NCBI GenBank assembly: GCA_037349105.1
Contig: JAYJMM010000076.1
Location: forward strand, 1,016,501-1,080,500
Reading direction: 5' to 3'
DNA: 64,000 nt
DNA from: Limnomonas spitsbergensis
Lineage: Eukaryota; Chlorophyta; Chlorophyceae; Chlamydomonadales
The position numbers and the translations under genes were made by a program. Numbering within the stretch: the stretch's first letter is position 1; each line of letters begins with the position of its first letter. The notes beneath the pieces were generated by a model. The model made no database searches. It was not told the origin of the DNA and worked only from the letters and a program-made list of their open reading frames with translations. This document shows, piece by piece, positions 1 to 10,339 of this stretch.

Positions 1-360
1 GGCCATTGTGAATTTGTGTTCGGCTTCCACAACTGCTACCACCAGTCAATACTGAATAGCACGCGCTTCCACCAAATCGTCACGATGTCAGACTCACACA
101 ATCCGACAGAAATACATAAGGAGTTACTCCAGCCTTCTAACGCGCCTTTAAAGTCGCTTTACCCCCTGGGACAACGTCTCTCATGGACGCGTTCAAAATT
201 TTCGATAATTCGACCCTTCATCTTATATATAAATTATTTTATATTATATAATGTATATAAATTATAAATTACCGGTATATAAGTTATAGATCATAAATTA
301 CGGTACCGTAAGTAAATTATATTATATGATATAATATATGCGGGTGTCAACGCGGGCCAG

Positions 361-764
361 TTGGGTCGCTTGTTTGAGGCTGAGTGGCGCCTTATCAAGC
401 CGCATTATGCCGTGGATCCAGGGAAGCCAATGAGCGTGGTGTTCAGTCATGCTCGATCCTCGATGAGGAGTTTGCGAAAAATGAAGGAGCTGGTATGGGA
501 AAAGGTGGAAATGTGGAATCTTACCCGGAGCTTCATTTCTGGCAGTGCTGGCTGCAGATTCTTCAGGATAAGGAATCAGCTGCCTTGTGTGCACACTTTG
601 TGCGTTTGTTGCACGTGTGCATGGCTACGCCCATGCAAACTGCTACGCCCATGCAAACTGCTACGGTGGAGCGTGGATTTAGCGTGCACCGCATTTTCAA
701 GATCCGTCTTTCTAACGGGATTCCCATTGCAAATTTCCAGGGGTACACATGGGCTGGCCGTTGA
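361..764 (+). pseudogene. hAT-type transposase C-terminal fragment
   Basis: The frame from 384 to 764 ends with a stretch reading FVRLLHVCMATPMQT, then ATVERGFSVHRIFKIRLSN. This resembles the hAT C-terminal dimerisation region, in which a small-residue/ER-x-FS motif precedes a basic helix. Upstream of it is EEFAKNEGAG and an aromatic-rich segment (ELHFWQCWLQILQDKESA). A 15-bp direct duplication (ATGCAAACTGCTACG region, about 632-664) repeats the codons for ATPMQT. There is no upstream RNase H-like catalytic core in the window, so only the 3' part is here, and the reading frame runs into the C-rich minisatellite that follows. I see no terminal inverted repeats. The family call rests on the short ATVERGFS-type motif and is moderate. 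Confidence 0.5.
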
Positions 765-771
765 GCCCCTC

Positions 772-975
772 GCCCCCCCCCCCTCCCAATGGCCAGCCCC
801 CCTTCCCCCTCGACCCAAGACCCCCCCCCCTCCCAATGGCCAGCCCCCCTTCCCCCTCGACCCAAGACCTCCCCCCTCCCAATGGCCAGCCCCCCTTCCC
901 CCTCGACCCAAGACCCCCCCCCCCTCCCAATGGCCAGCCCCCCTTCCCCCTCGACCCAAGCCCCCTCCCCCCCTA
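772..975. repeat. C-rich minisatellite, about 42 bp x 4.5
   Basis: Each unit reads CCCCTCCCAATGGCCAGCCC followed by CCTTCCCCCTCGACCCAAGA. Units vary only in the length of the C runs. The proline-rich or glycine-rich ORFs on both strands here are products of the repeat. A looser C-rich tail without clear units continues to about 1075. Confidence 0.9.
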
Positions 976-1123
976 AGCTAACTCAGTGACCTCCATTGCT
1001 CCCTCACCCCCCTCCCAACGGCCAGCTCTGTCCCCTCCCCCTGTCCACCCTGCACCCTTGCTCCCTCCCCCTCATATACATCCCAACTCCTTCTCCTTAA
1101 CGTGCGTGCCTGACCTATCGCAC

Positions 1124-2462
1124 CTGCAACTGAGCCGCACTGGCATCCATTGCCTGATGCATCCTGGGTGGCCGGTATGCGGCCTGTTGCTCAGGCTGTG
1201 ATGATGGTGGGCGGTGAGCGGCGAGCAACTTGGTCAACCGGACTAGCTGCCACGGAGGCAGGCCCGCCAGTTGGGAAAGCATTTCGTCGTTAATGCTCTG
1301 CGGGGCAGGAGGAACTAAGGAGGCAATTCAATGCTGGGTCCACTCCAGGGGAACACAGATTTATGGGTTAAGGTACATGCATGGGTGCAGTTACACACTT
1401 CGTGGAAGTTACACACACGCTAAGAATTATGAACACATGGCAAGTTACACACATGGGGGGACCTACACACACACACAGTTTCCCCCCCTACTTTTTTCTT
1501 TTTTAACCCCCCCCCACACACCTGCAGATCCATGAGGTCTGTGTACCCTAGCTCATCCACCAGCCGTGCAGCCGAAGCCGGGGTAATGCCGGCATCCTTG
1601 AGTGCTGCACATCCCCTAGGGGTCACATCGCTGGCAAGGCTGTCCCATGTCACAGCCTGGGAAGTAAGTGAGGGGGGAAGCAGTTGGTGGATGGAGGGGG
1701 GGTGGGGTGGGGGGCAAGGGGGGTACCTTCCTATGTTAGGGCGTGAAGAGGGGGGCAAGGCTGGCAGGTGGGCAATTTCCTATGATGCTATCTGAGACAC
1801 ATACACTCTGGGCAGTCCTGAATAGAGCAAGATGCCAGACCAACATTAAAAATACCAGGTTTAGTCTTAACCCTAAACCCTACCCCCCTCCCCACGCAAG
1901 GCAAATAACATAAATAATCCTCACATGAACCCTGAACCCTCAAGCCCTGAACAAGACATGCATAGTCATGTGTTATCCAATTCGCCCTCCCTACTGAGCA
2001 CCAGACACATTGATACCAGCCCGCTGTTTGTGCTGCATGCATTAGTTGCCACCCCACCCTTTCAACTACTCACTTCACTAACCCTAAATAAATTTAGAAT
2101 CCTGAATGATCTTCCCCTCAGACCTCACACCAAATCTTGAAAGAAAGAGAGGTGCCAATTCCCCCACAAGACATGTGATGGTGGTCAGCAGCATCAGATG
2201 CCACCGACCTACTGATCCCCCATTTACTCACCCATGGGTGCCTAAATGAGCTTGCCGGGATAGTGATGTGAGAAGGGAGACTGGGCACTGCTTGCGTTGA
2301 CTGTCCGGCTGCTGAATCTTGGAGGGCCTGCATGCATGCAACAACATTTTGTTATGGCTACCGTATAATGGATGATTGGAGGGCACCTCCCAAGTCTCGC
2401 AACTTCAAGAAGAAGTTCTTCGGAAGTTAAAAAAGGTGACAGGACAGCAGTTAACGTACCAT
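1124..2462 (-). CDS. Unknown gene, 5' part (four candidate exons)
   Basis: Four candidate exons on the minus strand join in phase 0. Exon 1 ends in the start codon itself (ATG at 2462-2460, donor GTACGT). Exon 2 is 2327-2232 (acceptor GCATGCAG, donor GTGAGT; 32 residues starting ALQDSAAGQSTQAVPS). Exon 3 is 1656-1522 (acceptor CTTCCCAG, donor GTGTGT; 45 residues including ALKDAGITPASAARLVDELG). Exon 4 is 1183-1124 (acceptor GCAACAG, donor GTGCGA; AAYRPPRMHQAMDASAAQLQ). The 98 residues belong to no family I recognise; exon 3 looks like a small helical bundle. Exon 3 is the best supported, exons 1 and 4 the weakest. Later exons would lie below position 1 or are hidden by the repeats and hAT fragment at 361-975. 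The single-codon first exon is unusual but fits the donor and the phase. Confidence 0.4.
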
Positions 2463-2936
2463 GGCGAAGCGCGCTGACGACGCTGGGGAAAAGCGCCGCG
2501 CTACAGTCCCAGGTGTCCCGGTGGCGAATCTAGGACAGTGCGTCGATGGAGCGGTGGAGCACCAAGTGTTGCCGCGTGAGGACCCTGCTGGCCAAGGGTC
2601 GAGGGCCGAGGAGGCAGGACGGAGCGACAGCGAGCGAGAGCGGCCGGGGTGGCGGGGGGGGGGGGATTTGGTGAAGTCCCTAGAATTTGGAATATTTAGG
2701 TTGACTGGCACTTGGCTTGGCTGTATAGCAGGGCTTACATTAATAAGATCGAACCTGGTGGGACGCGACGTCGGTCGCACCACACTGCAACCAAGCGGTC
2801 TTGTCAGGGACGCTTATTCTCTCGCTGTCGCGCGACCGACGACGGTCAATAACGCGCTCAGATCACCCCGGCCACTTGCTCCCGCGCTCACACAAATCTA
2901 GCTAGCGATAACTAACAGATGTCATGGCATTTTCAG
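2463..2936. promoter_or_regulatory. GC-rich region upstream of the unknown gene
   Basis: If the ATG at 2462 is the start, this is its 5' UTR and promoter side. The first 200 bp are GC-rich with repeated CGCTCGC/GAGCGA motifs and a 10-bp G run near 2655. The next 280 bp are less biased. No TATA box is obvious. ORFs on both strands show no family resemblance. Confidence 0.25.
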
Positions 2937-2959
2937 TCAGGCGAATTCAGGCGTTTGCT

Positions 2960-4980
2960 GGCGCTTGCAGGATGAGCGTGCACTGCCTACCTCTGTGGGG
3001 GCGGGATGAGCGTGCCCGGTCCACCTTTCTGGGGGCAGGATGAGCGTACCCTGCCCACCTTTTTGGTGGCGGGATGAGCGTTCCCTCCCCACTTCAGTGG
3101 TGGCGGGATGAGAGTGCCCTGCCCACCTTTGTGGTGGCGAGATGAGAGTGCCCTGCCCGCCTTTGTGGGGGCGGGAAGAGCATGAGGAACGGGCCCTACC
3201 CACCTTTGTGGGCCCACGATCGATGAGTGTGCCCTGCCCACCTTTGTAGGGGCGGGATGAGCGTGCATTTTCTACCTTTGTGAGCGCGGGATGAGCGAGC
3301 CATGATGCCATATGCCCCTGCTACTACCTTTGTGAGGATGGGATGACGTGCCCTGTCCATCTTTCAATAACGTTACACCTCTGGGCCCGCTCAAAGCTCG
3401 GCCGCGTGGGCGCCCAACTGTTCAGAAGGGAGCAAAGAAGGAACTAAAAGGACGAGAAGGGTAAGGGAACAAAAGGAGAGGCCGGGAAGGCAAGGAAGAC
3501 CAAGTTCAACACTTGAGTTCCACTAGAGACCAGCCTTCAACAAAGCCTCTAAGAAAAGAAAAGTCCACAAAAGCAAGCGTATCCCACCCTTGCTTGGCCG
3601 CGAGGGCGCCCCACTGATCAGAAGGAAGAAGAGATGAAACTAAAAAGGGGGCATACAACAACAACACCTACAACAAAACAATGACCTTAATCCTTAGAGA
3701 CTAATCCTAAACAATGCCCACAACACAGTCCACAAAAGCAAGTGCGTCCCACCACTGCCCAGCCTGGTACACCTCGTCGATGTTAGTGGCAGGGCCCAGA
3801 GGACCTGCCCACCCCCGCTCCTGTAACTGCTCCCTGACACTAGGGCACTGGAAGCACACATGTAGCGCATCCTCTACCTGCTCGCTATCCCCCCGAGCCC
3901 AACACCGCTGGCAGCAGCGTGCCTCTCGCCGCTGACCGTTGCGCCGTCCTCTGGTATCCCCTATAGACTAGAGACTACTCAACAATGCCCACCTTTGTGG
4001 GGGCGGGATGAGCGTGCTCTGTCTACCTCTTATTTTGTGGGCGCGGGATGAGCGAGCCCTGCCTACCTTTTTGGGAGCGGGATGAGCACGCCATAGTGCC
4101 ATATGCCCTTGTCTACCTTTGAGGGGGCGGGATGAGCGTGCCATGTTCACCTTCGTGAGGGCGCGATGAGTGTGCCCTGTCCACCTTTGTGGGTGCGGGA
4201 TAAGCGTACCCCGCCTACTTTTGTGGGGGCGGGATGAGCGTGCCCTGTCCACCGCTGTGGTGGCGGGATGAGCTTGCCCTACCCACCGCTGTGGGGGTGG
4301 GATGAGCGTGCCCTGCCGACCTTCGTGGGGGCGGGATGAGCGTACCCTGCCGACCTTCGTGGGGGCGGGATGAGCGTACCCTGCCACATTCTGACATTTG
4401 TGAGGGCGGGATCATCCCGCCCCCACAAATGATGAGCGTACCCTGCCCACCTTTGTGGTGGCAGGATGAGCGTGCCATGTCCACCTTTGTGGGGGCGGAA
4501 AGAGCGTGGGACAGGAAGAGCGTGAGGATCGGGCCATGTCCACCTTTGTGGTGGCAGGATGAGCGTGCCCTTCCCAACCTTACTAGGGCGGAAAGAGCGT
4601 GGGACAGGAAGAGCGTAAGGATCGGGCCTTGCCCACCTTTGTGGTGGCAGGATGAGCGTGCCCTTCCCAACTTTTTGGGGGCGGAAAGAGCGTGGGACAG
4701 GAAAAGCGTGAGGATCGGGCCTTGTCCACCTTTGTGGGGGCAAGATGAGCATACCATGCCTACCTTTGTGGGGACGGGATGAGCGTGTCATGCCTAACCT
4801 TGTGGAGGCGGGATGAGCGTGCCCTGCCTACCTGTGTGGGGGCGGTTTAAGCGTGCCCTGCCCACCTATGCGGGGGCAGTCTGATGAGCCATGCATACAT
4901 TTGTGGGGGGGGTGACGAGTATGCCATGCTTACATTTGTGGGGGCATGGCGAGCATGCCCTGCCAATTTTTGTGGTGACA
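2960..4980. repeat. 35-36 bp minisatellite, interrupted by an insertion
   Basis: The unit is approximately GGGGGCGGGATGAGCGTGCC + CTGCCCACCTTTGTG, with divergent copies at 2960-3364 and 3986-4980. Sub-variants carry an added GAAAGAGCGTGGGACAG block (4497-4700), so higher-order units have formed. At 4405-4430 a short inverted segment (GGGCGGGATCATCCCGCCC) makes a palindrome. The array is split at 3365-3985 by a LINE-like insertion. Protein-like ORFs here (SRPHKGGQGTLIPPP type) simply translate the unit. Confidence 0.9.
3365..3985 (-). mobile_element. 5'-truncated LINE-like insertion in the minisatellite
   Basis: Read on the minus strand, the 3714-3940 part encodes CQRCWARGDSEQVEDALHVC and then FQCPSVREQLQERG. 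This C-x2-C...H-x3-C-type arrangement with a downstream CP resembles the zinc-binding tail of many non-LTR reverse transcriptases. The element ends (minus strand) in GGGCCCAGAGGTGTAACGTT + ATTG at 3365, a 3' end shared with copies near 8233, 20000, 33990, 34650 and 35738. Flanking minisatellite sequence reads AAAGATGGACA after the 3' end and AAAGGTGGGCA before the 5' end, a plausible imperfect target duplication. Inside, a segment starting GCTTGGCCGCGAGGGCGCC (3594) repeats GCTCGGCCGCGTGGGCGCC (3398). The family call is an inference. Confidence 0.5.
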
Positions 4981-6835
4981 GGATTGGACAGGAAGGCATG
5001 CATGGACAGCAAGGCTTGTATGGGAAGCAAGGCCAACGTGGGCAGTAAGGCCAGCATGGGAAGCAAGGCTTGCATGGTCAGCAAGGCCTGCATGGTCAGC
5101 AAGGCCTACATGGGCAGTAAGGCCTGCATGGGTGGCAAGGCATGCGTGGGCATCAAGGCATGCATGGGAAGCAAGGCAAGCATGGGAAGCAAGGCCAACT
5201 AACGTGGGAAGCAAGGCAAGCATGGGAAGTAAGGCATGCATGGACAACAATGCTTGCATGGGAAAAAAGGCCTGCATGGGAAGTAATGCCTGCATGGGAA
5301 GCAAGGCATGCTTGGGAAACAAGGCATATATGGGCATCCAGGCCTGCATGGGGAGCAAGGCCTGGATGGTTAGCGAGGCCTGCATGGACGGCCAAGCATG
5401 CATGGGTATCAAGGCCTGCATGGGCAGCAAGGCCTGCATGGGCAGCAAGGCATGCATGGGCAGCAAGGCCTGCGTGGGCAGCAAAGCCTGCATGGGAAGC
5501 AAGGCATGCATGAGAAACAAGGCATGCATGGGCAGTGAGGCATGCATGGACAGCATGGGAAGCAAGGCATGCAAGGACAGCAGTGCATGCATGCACCTTA
5601 AGGCCTACATGGGCAGCACGGCCTGAACGGGAAGCAAGGCATGCATGGGTAGCAAGGCCTGCATGGACAGCAAAGCCTGCATGGGATGCATGGCATGTAT
5701 GGGAAACAAGGTATGCATGGGCAGCAAGGCCTGCATGGGGATCAAAGCCTGCATGGGAAGCAAGGCATGCATGGGCAGCACGGTCTGCATGGACAGTGAG
5801 GCCTGCATGGGCAGCAAGGCCTGTATTGACAGCAAGGAATGCATGAACTGTGCGACCTTAATGGGAAGCAAGGTCTGCATGGGTAGTAAGGCATGCATGG
5901 GAAGCAAGGCATGCATGCGAAGTGAAGCATGCATGGGAAGTGAGGATTGCATGGGAAGAAAGGCATGCATGGTCAACAACTAGGCCTACATGGACAGTGA
6001 GGCTTGCATAAGCAACAAGGCCTGCATGGAAAGCAAGGCCTGCATGGGGATCAAAGCCTGCATGGGAAGCAAGGCATGCATGGAGAGCACGGCCTGCATG
6101 GATAGCAAGGCCTGCATGGGTAGCAATGCATACATGGGAAGCAAGGCATACATGGACAGCAAGGCCTGCATGGGAAGCAATGCCTGCATGGGAAACAAGA
6201 CATGATGCATGGGCATCGAGGCCTGCATTAACAGCAAGACATGCATGGACAACAAGGCCTGCATGGGGAGTGAGGCCTGCATGCAAAGCAAGGCATGCAC
6301 GGGCAGCAAGGCATGCATGGACAGCAAGGCCTGCAGGGGGAGTGAGGCCTGCATGCGAAGCAAGGTCTGCATGGGCAGCAATTCCCTCATGGGCAGTGAT
6401 GCCTGCATGGGAAGCAAGGCCTGCATGGGGAGTGAAGCCTGCATGGGTCCTTAGAACATGCGACCTTGCTGCCAGCCCCTCAAAGCATAGCTACCCGGCC
6501 AATCTCACCTGGTGATGTGTGAGAGGATGGATGATTTAAGGGTTTAGGGGAGTTGGTTGACAAGGGCGTTGGGTTGCATGTCTGCAGCTGTATTTGTCCT
6601 CTTAGGCCCCATGGCGTCCGTGTGCGCCACAGCACCGGCAGGCCCGATTCCGCAGCATTCCAAGATCAGCTGTTATGTGGTTGGACTCTTGTATCTTAGG
6701 TCGGCTAGTGCGGATCACGTTAAGGAGGCATGCCTGGGCAGTGAGTCAGGCATGCGCAGCAAGACCTACATGGGCAGCAAGGACTGCATGGGCAGCAAGG
6801 TCTGCATGTGGAGCAAGGTCTGCATGGGCAGCAAC
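4981..6835. repeat. 18-bp satellite (GGCAGCAAGGCCTGCATG)
   Basis: More than 80 variants of an 18-bp unit, CATGGGAAGCAAGGC(A/C)TG, run from 4981 to about 6450. A short isolated block follows at 6725-6835, with about 270 bp of non-repetitive sequence between. Because 18 is a multiple of three, all frames stay open in several registers on both strands, giving spurious ACMGSK- or HACLAS-type ORFs. Confidence 0.93.
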
Positions 6836-8226
6836 GACAAGTCAGGATACTGGCAGTGTGCGTTGCACCCGGTGACCCGGCCATGTGGATACTGGCAGTG
6901 AGCGTTGCACCCAGTGACCCGGCCATGTGGATACTGGCAGTGTGCGTTGCACCCAGTGACCCGGCCATGTGGAGGTACATTGCGTTCGAAGTGGAAGGTC
7001 GGTTTTATTTACTCACGCACCTGCCTTTCAGGATCGCTCGTGCGTGCTTCATCTACAGATACAGCAAGAGATCTATTATTTTAACAACCTTCAGCTACAA
7101 TTTAGCTACTCCACGGCCTTTGGCCGTGGGGGCCTTGTGCAGCAAGCCCTACTGCTCGGGCCACCGGCCGTAGGCTGGTCAAGGTTTGCTCCCAATCGGC
7201 CCATCAATGGCCGCCCAGCGGCCCCCAGAAGGTGCTCTGGTACGCACTAAAATAAAGCAAGAGATCTATCGCCCCATGCGACAACTTGGCTTCAGGTTGG
7301 TGGCTCTAATCGATGACCAGCTCAGCTTGCAGAGGGGGGCATGTGCCGACTCTTGGGGGCCCTGGGCTGGTACTTGAGCTAGCCGAAATGCTAGCTTGAG
7401 CCTAGCCTGCGGCCGCGCTTCCTCGGCATGATGGTGGACCTCAGGCAGAGGGCCTCCCATATCCCTGAGGACAAGAGCCACCAGATGGAGCAGCTGGTCA
7501 GGGGCCTGGGGGGCAGGGGGAGTGTCTCCGACCGGGTCATCGCCAGGGTTGCCAGCAAAGTCATGGCCTTTAGCCCGGCCCGAGAGCTGGCCTCGCTGAT
7601 GGCGAAGTGCATGATGAAAACCATGCATGGCAAGCTCGGGTGGTATGAGCTGTACCCCTCGCTGTCGGCGATGCCAGCGGACTTTGAGCTGTTGGTGGAG
7701 CTCATGCATCGATCAGCGGCCACCGGCAAGCCTTGGGAGCGGCGGATTCAAGTGGTAAGGGTGGTGGGAGATGCCTCGGAGTCAGCATTGGCCGTGTTCA
7801 CACCAGATGGCGAACTCCCTGCCCCATAGTCGTGCCTTTCACGAGGGAGGAGAGGGAGGCGGTGATGTGGGGGGAGTGGTCTAGCACGGGCAGCAAGCTC
7901 AGCGTGCTCATCAAGGTGTTGGACACCTTGGAGGAGCAGCGGCCTGGACTGCTCAAGGGCAGGCAACTCTCGTATTGTACTGACAGCAAGCCCGGCATGC
8001 AAGGGCTGATGGACATGAAGGGGAGCGTCAACACCTTCCCTAACCCCCAGGCGGTGCAGCTGCTATGTGCTGAGGTAGACACCGAGTTGCTGATGGAGTG
8101 GCGGCCTAGGGACCACCATGAGCAGTAGCAAGCCGATGACCTCACCAAGGTGGAGGACAGAAGTGATTGGGGCTTCCACAATGAGGTGCACCAGCGGCGG
8201 ATTAGGCAGCCGCCGTGCCTGGGATC
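6836..8226 (+). pseudogene. DIRS-like reverse transcriptase / RNase H remnant
   Basis: Conserved retroelement pieces appear in order on the plus strand: DKSGYWQCALHPVTR (6836), RYIAFEVEGRFYLLTHLPF (6975-7030), RQLGFRLVALIDDQL (7279-7325, IDD as the catalytic YxDD-type motif), and FLGMMVDLRQRAS (7418). An RNase H-like part follows: GDASESALAV (7767), YCTDSKPG (7974), EWRPRDHHEQ and, after an in-frame TAG at 8126, QADDLTKVEDRSDWGF. A W-x-PR...ADxL...D-W ending is typical of DIRS/Ngaro RNase H, hence the assignment. It is dead: there are frameshifts between 7030 and 7280 and near 7800, the TAG stop, a SINE-like insertion at 7077-7255, and a threefold 42-bp in-frame duplication at 6845-6970. No tyrosine recombinase is seen downstream. 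Confidence 0.65.
7077..7255 (+). mobile_element. SINE-like insertion with 14-bp target duplication
   Basis: A 179-bp segment is flanked by exact 14-bp copies of AGCAAGAGATCTAT at 7063-7076 and 7256-7269. It interrupts the reverse-transcriptase remnant. It starts with CAGCTACAATTTAGCTAC-type sequence, contains the core GGTCAAGGTTTGCTCCCAAT and GGCCGCCCAGCGGCC, and ends in an A-rich CACTAAAATAA. Related 150-190 bp segments with the CAGCTAC head, the GTCCAGGTTTTG/CCCAATCGGGCC core and the GGCCGCGGGGCGGC block lie at 30437-30625, 44627-44800 and 45800-45945. A-rich end plus target duplication suggests LINE-mobilised retroposition; no clear A/B boxes were found. Confidence 0.7.
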
Positions 8227-8232
8227 ACGGGT

Positions 8233-8330
8233 TAATGACGTTACACCTCTGGGCCACGCTGAAATGAAGCTCGGCCACATCGGCAAACAAAAAGTCAGCT
8301 AGGAAAGCCAAGGGAGAAGGCACAAGAGGA
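8233..8330 (-). mobile_element. LINE-like 3' end copy
   Basis: On the minus strand this segment ends GGCCCAGAGGTGTAACGTCA + TTAACC, the same 3' terminus as the element at 3365. Before that end lies GCCGATGTGGCCGAGCTTCA, shared with 19995-20085. Only a short 3' piece is recognisable; the 5' side runs into the 12-bp array. Confidence 0.45.
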
Positions 8331-8334
8331 AAGA

Positions 8335-8462
8335 AAGGATAGCAAGTGGGATAGCGAGTGGGATAGCGAGTGGGATAGCGAGTGGGATAGCAAGTGGGAT
8401 AGCAAGTGGGATAGCAAGTGGGATAGCAAGTGGGATAGCAAGTGGGATAGCAAGTGGGATCA
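8335..8462. repeat. 12-bp tandem repeat (GGGATAGC[G/A]AGT) x about 10
   Basis: Ten near-perfect 12-bp units run head to tail, differing only at G/A in the ninth base. The sequence then becomes unique with GGGATCATGGGTGCC. Confidence 0.95.
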
Positions 8463-8764
8463 TGGGTGCCTTAGCTGAATGTGTTCGCGTCTCCGACCAA
8501 CTTAAAAGTGGAGGGCAGATACTTCTCATCACTCGATCTCGGGCCGGGCTGCGCCCATTTCCTGTTGCCCCCACCTCTGCGGAACTTCCACAGCCTGCGG
8601 AAAGTTGTAAGCCTTCGAACTGCTTTTATGGGGGGGGGGAGTTGAATACAGTGGGTCCGGGAGATGGATGACTGGCTGATATACGCTCACACAGAGCCTA
8701 CGTGTGTAGATGGTGCCTGAATACCACTGCACATCACAATTAACATTGTTAGCTATGTTGGTGT

Positions 8765-8905
8765 GGGAATAAGGGAGGAAGGGAGGGGGGGAGAGGGAGG
8801 GAATTAGGGAGGGGGGGAGGGAGGGAGGGAGGGAGGGAGGGAGGGGGGGAGGGAGGGAGGGAGGGAGGGAGAAGGGGCAGAGGGAGGGGGGGGGGGGAGG
8901 GAGAT
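8765..8905. repeat. Polypurine GGGA/GAGGG tract
   Basis: About 140 bp of almost pure purine on the plus strand, mostly GGGA units and G runs, possibly triplex- or quadruplex-forming. The SLPPSLPPS ORFs on the minus strand come from this tract. Confidence 0.9.
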
Positions 8906-9084
8906 ATTGCACAAGGCTAGCAACTCACCTCGCCTACAATGGCGATCCTCTTGAGATACCCGGTCCGATTTTCCCGGGGGCTGCCGGACGCCTCGCCCCG
9001 TCTGGCCCCTTTCTCCTGTTTCTTCGCTCGGGCGACGGCCTCCCACCGCTTGCTCGGATAGTTCCACCCGGGTCGTCCAGCAGC

Positions 9085-9375
9085 AGGCGGTCCTCTAGCG
9101 GGAGCCGGCTCCGGCGCGCATGGGCGCTAGGGGACTCGCCATGCGAGGCATCTGATGCCATGCGCTGCGCAGGCAGCGGCAATGCCGCCCTGCAGCGCCA
9201 TGGCTTTCTGGGCCGTCCGAAACCAGGCAGTCCTCTAGCAGCAGCCGTCTCTGCTGCACATGGGCGCTAGCGGACGCGCCATGCGGGGCGTCTGACGCCA
9301 TGCGCCATTGCGCGGGCAGCGGCAATGCCTCCTCCCATGCAGCGCCAAGGGCCATCTGACGCCATGCGCATATGC
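9085..9375. repeat. Tandem duplication of about 140 bp
   Basis: The segment beginning GGCGGTCCTCTAGCGGGAGC (9087) is repeated as GGCAGTCCTCTAGCAGCAGC (9226). Both contain ATGGGCGCTAG, CGCCATGCG and GGGCAGCGGCAATGCC blocks at matching offsets, and a third partial copy (GGCCATCTGACGCCATGCGC) follows. No coding potential was recognised. Confidence 0.75.
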
Positions 9376-9879
9376 GCTGCTCCATCGGAGTCCCATGCGG
9401 CAGGTTGGTGCTGCTGTCGAGATTGATGTCATTCTGCTGCGGTGCGGCCGCTGTAGGTGGAGGGTGGGGTGCTCTAGGGCTGATGCCAGGACAAGTGCCA
9501 GGCCGCCTGCTCTGCACACGTTTGTCCCCCATGGCACTATGGCAGCATCAGGGGCATGAGGACGATGCAGTGGAGGTATGCCACATGGGTGGCTCTCGTA
9601 GCTGCCACCATCAGTGACGAGCGCGGGCCGCGAACGGATCCGTCCCCGGCTCACAACATGGCGAGCGCCGACCGAGTCGATGGTGGCTTTCTTCCCGATG
9701 TTGCAGTAAGGCCGGCCTTGAGAGACCAAAGTGCGCGACTGAAGATGAGCGTTTCGAGAGCTTGCGATGCGTTCATCAGAAAGTGGTGAGTGGTTGGTCT
9801 ACGGTTGCCATGCCTTTTACAGGACCGTAGACGCTAATCTTAGGGGTGGTGCGATGTTTGCGGGGTTTTATGTCATGTT

Positions 9880-10330
9880 TTATGGCTGGGGCTCATTTCA
9901 GCACTATGGGGTTCATTCCCGTACACTCCGCAGAAGGACCTGAGTCCCGGCTGGTTCCGGAGTGATCCCAGTATCCTGCACATTGTCCCATGGGATTGAT
10001 CCCCATATCGTGGGACTTGTCCCCATAGTATGGCAGGTCCCAGGACCGTCCTGGGATTGGTCCCAAAATAAAGTGAATTGGTCCCATAGGACTGGGACTA
10101 AGATGGGATCAGGCTGGGATCAACTGAGAATCATACTGGGACCAGCTACAGGACCACGCTGGGATCAGCTACAGGACCATGCTGGGATCAACAGCAGGAA
10201 CATGTTGGGATCAGACACAGGACCATGCTGGGATCAGGTACAGGACCATGCTGGGACCATCTACAAGACCATCACTGATGTTGGGATCAGGCTAGGACCA
10301 TCTACAGGATCAGGCTAGGACCACATAAAG
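9880..10330. repeat. Degenerate 27-28 bp minisatellite (CTGGGATCAG-CTACAGGACCATG)
   Basis: From about 10100 to 10325 at least eight units of GGGATCAGCTACAGGACCAT vary around a 27-28 bp period. The preceding 200 bp holds more degraded GGGATTGATCCC/GGTCCCA words. No gene is seen. Confidence 0.8.
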
Positions 10331-10339
10331 AACTCAATT

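Noticed and set aside
510..600. Minus-strand exon reading LIPYPEESAASTARNEAPG with a GTAAGA donor
   Set aside because: The plus strand here carries the hAT C-terminal motif, which is the better explanation; the minus reading has no family support.
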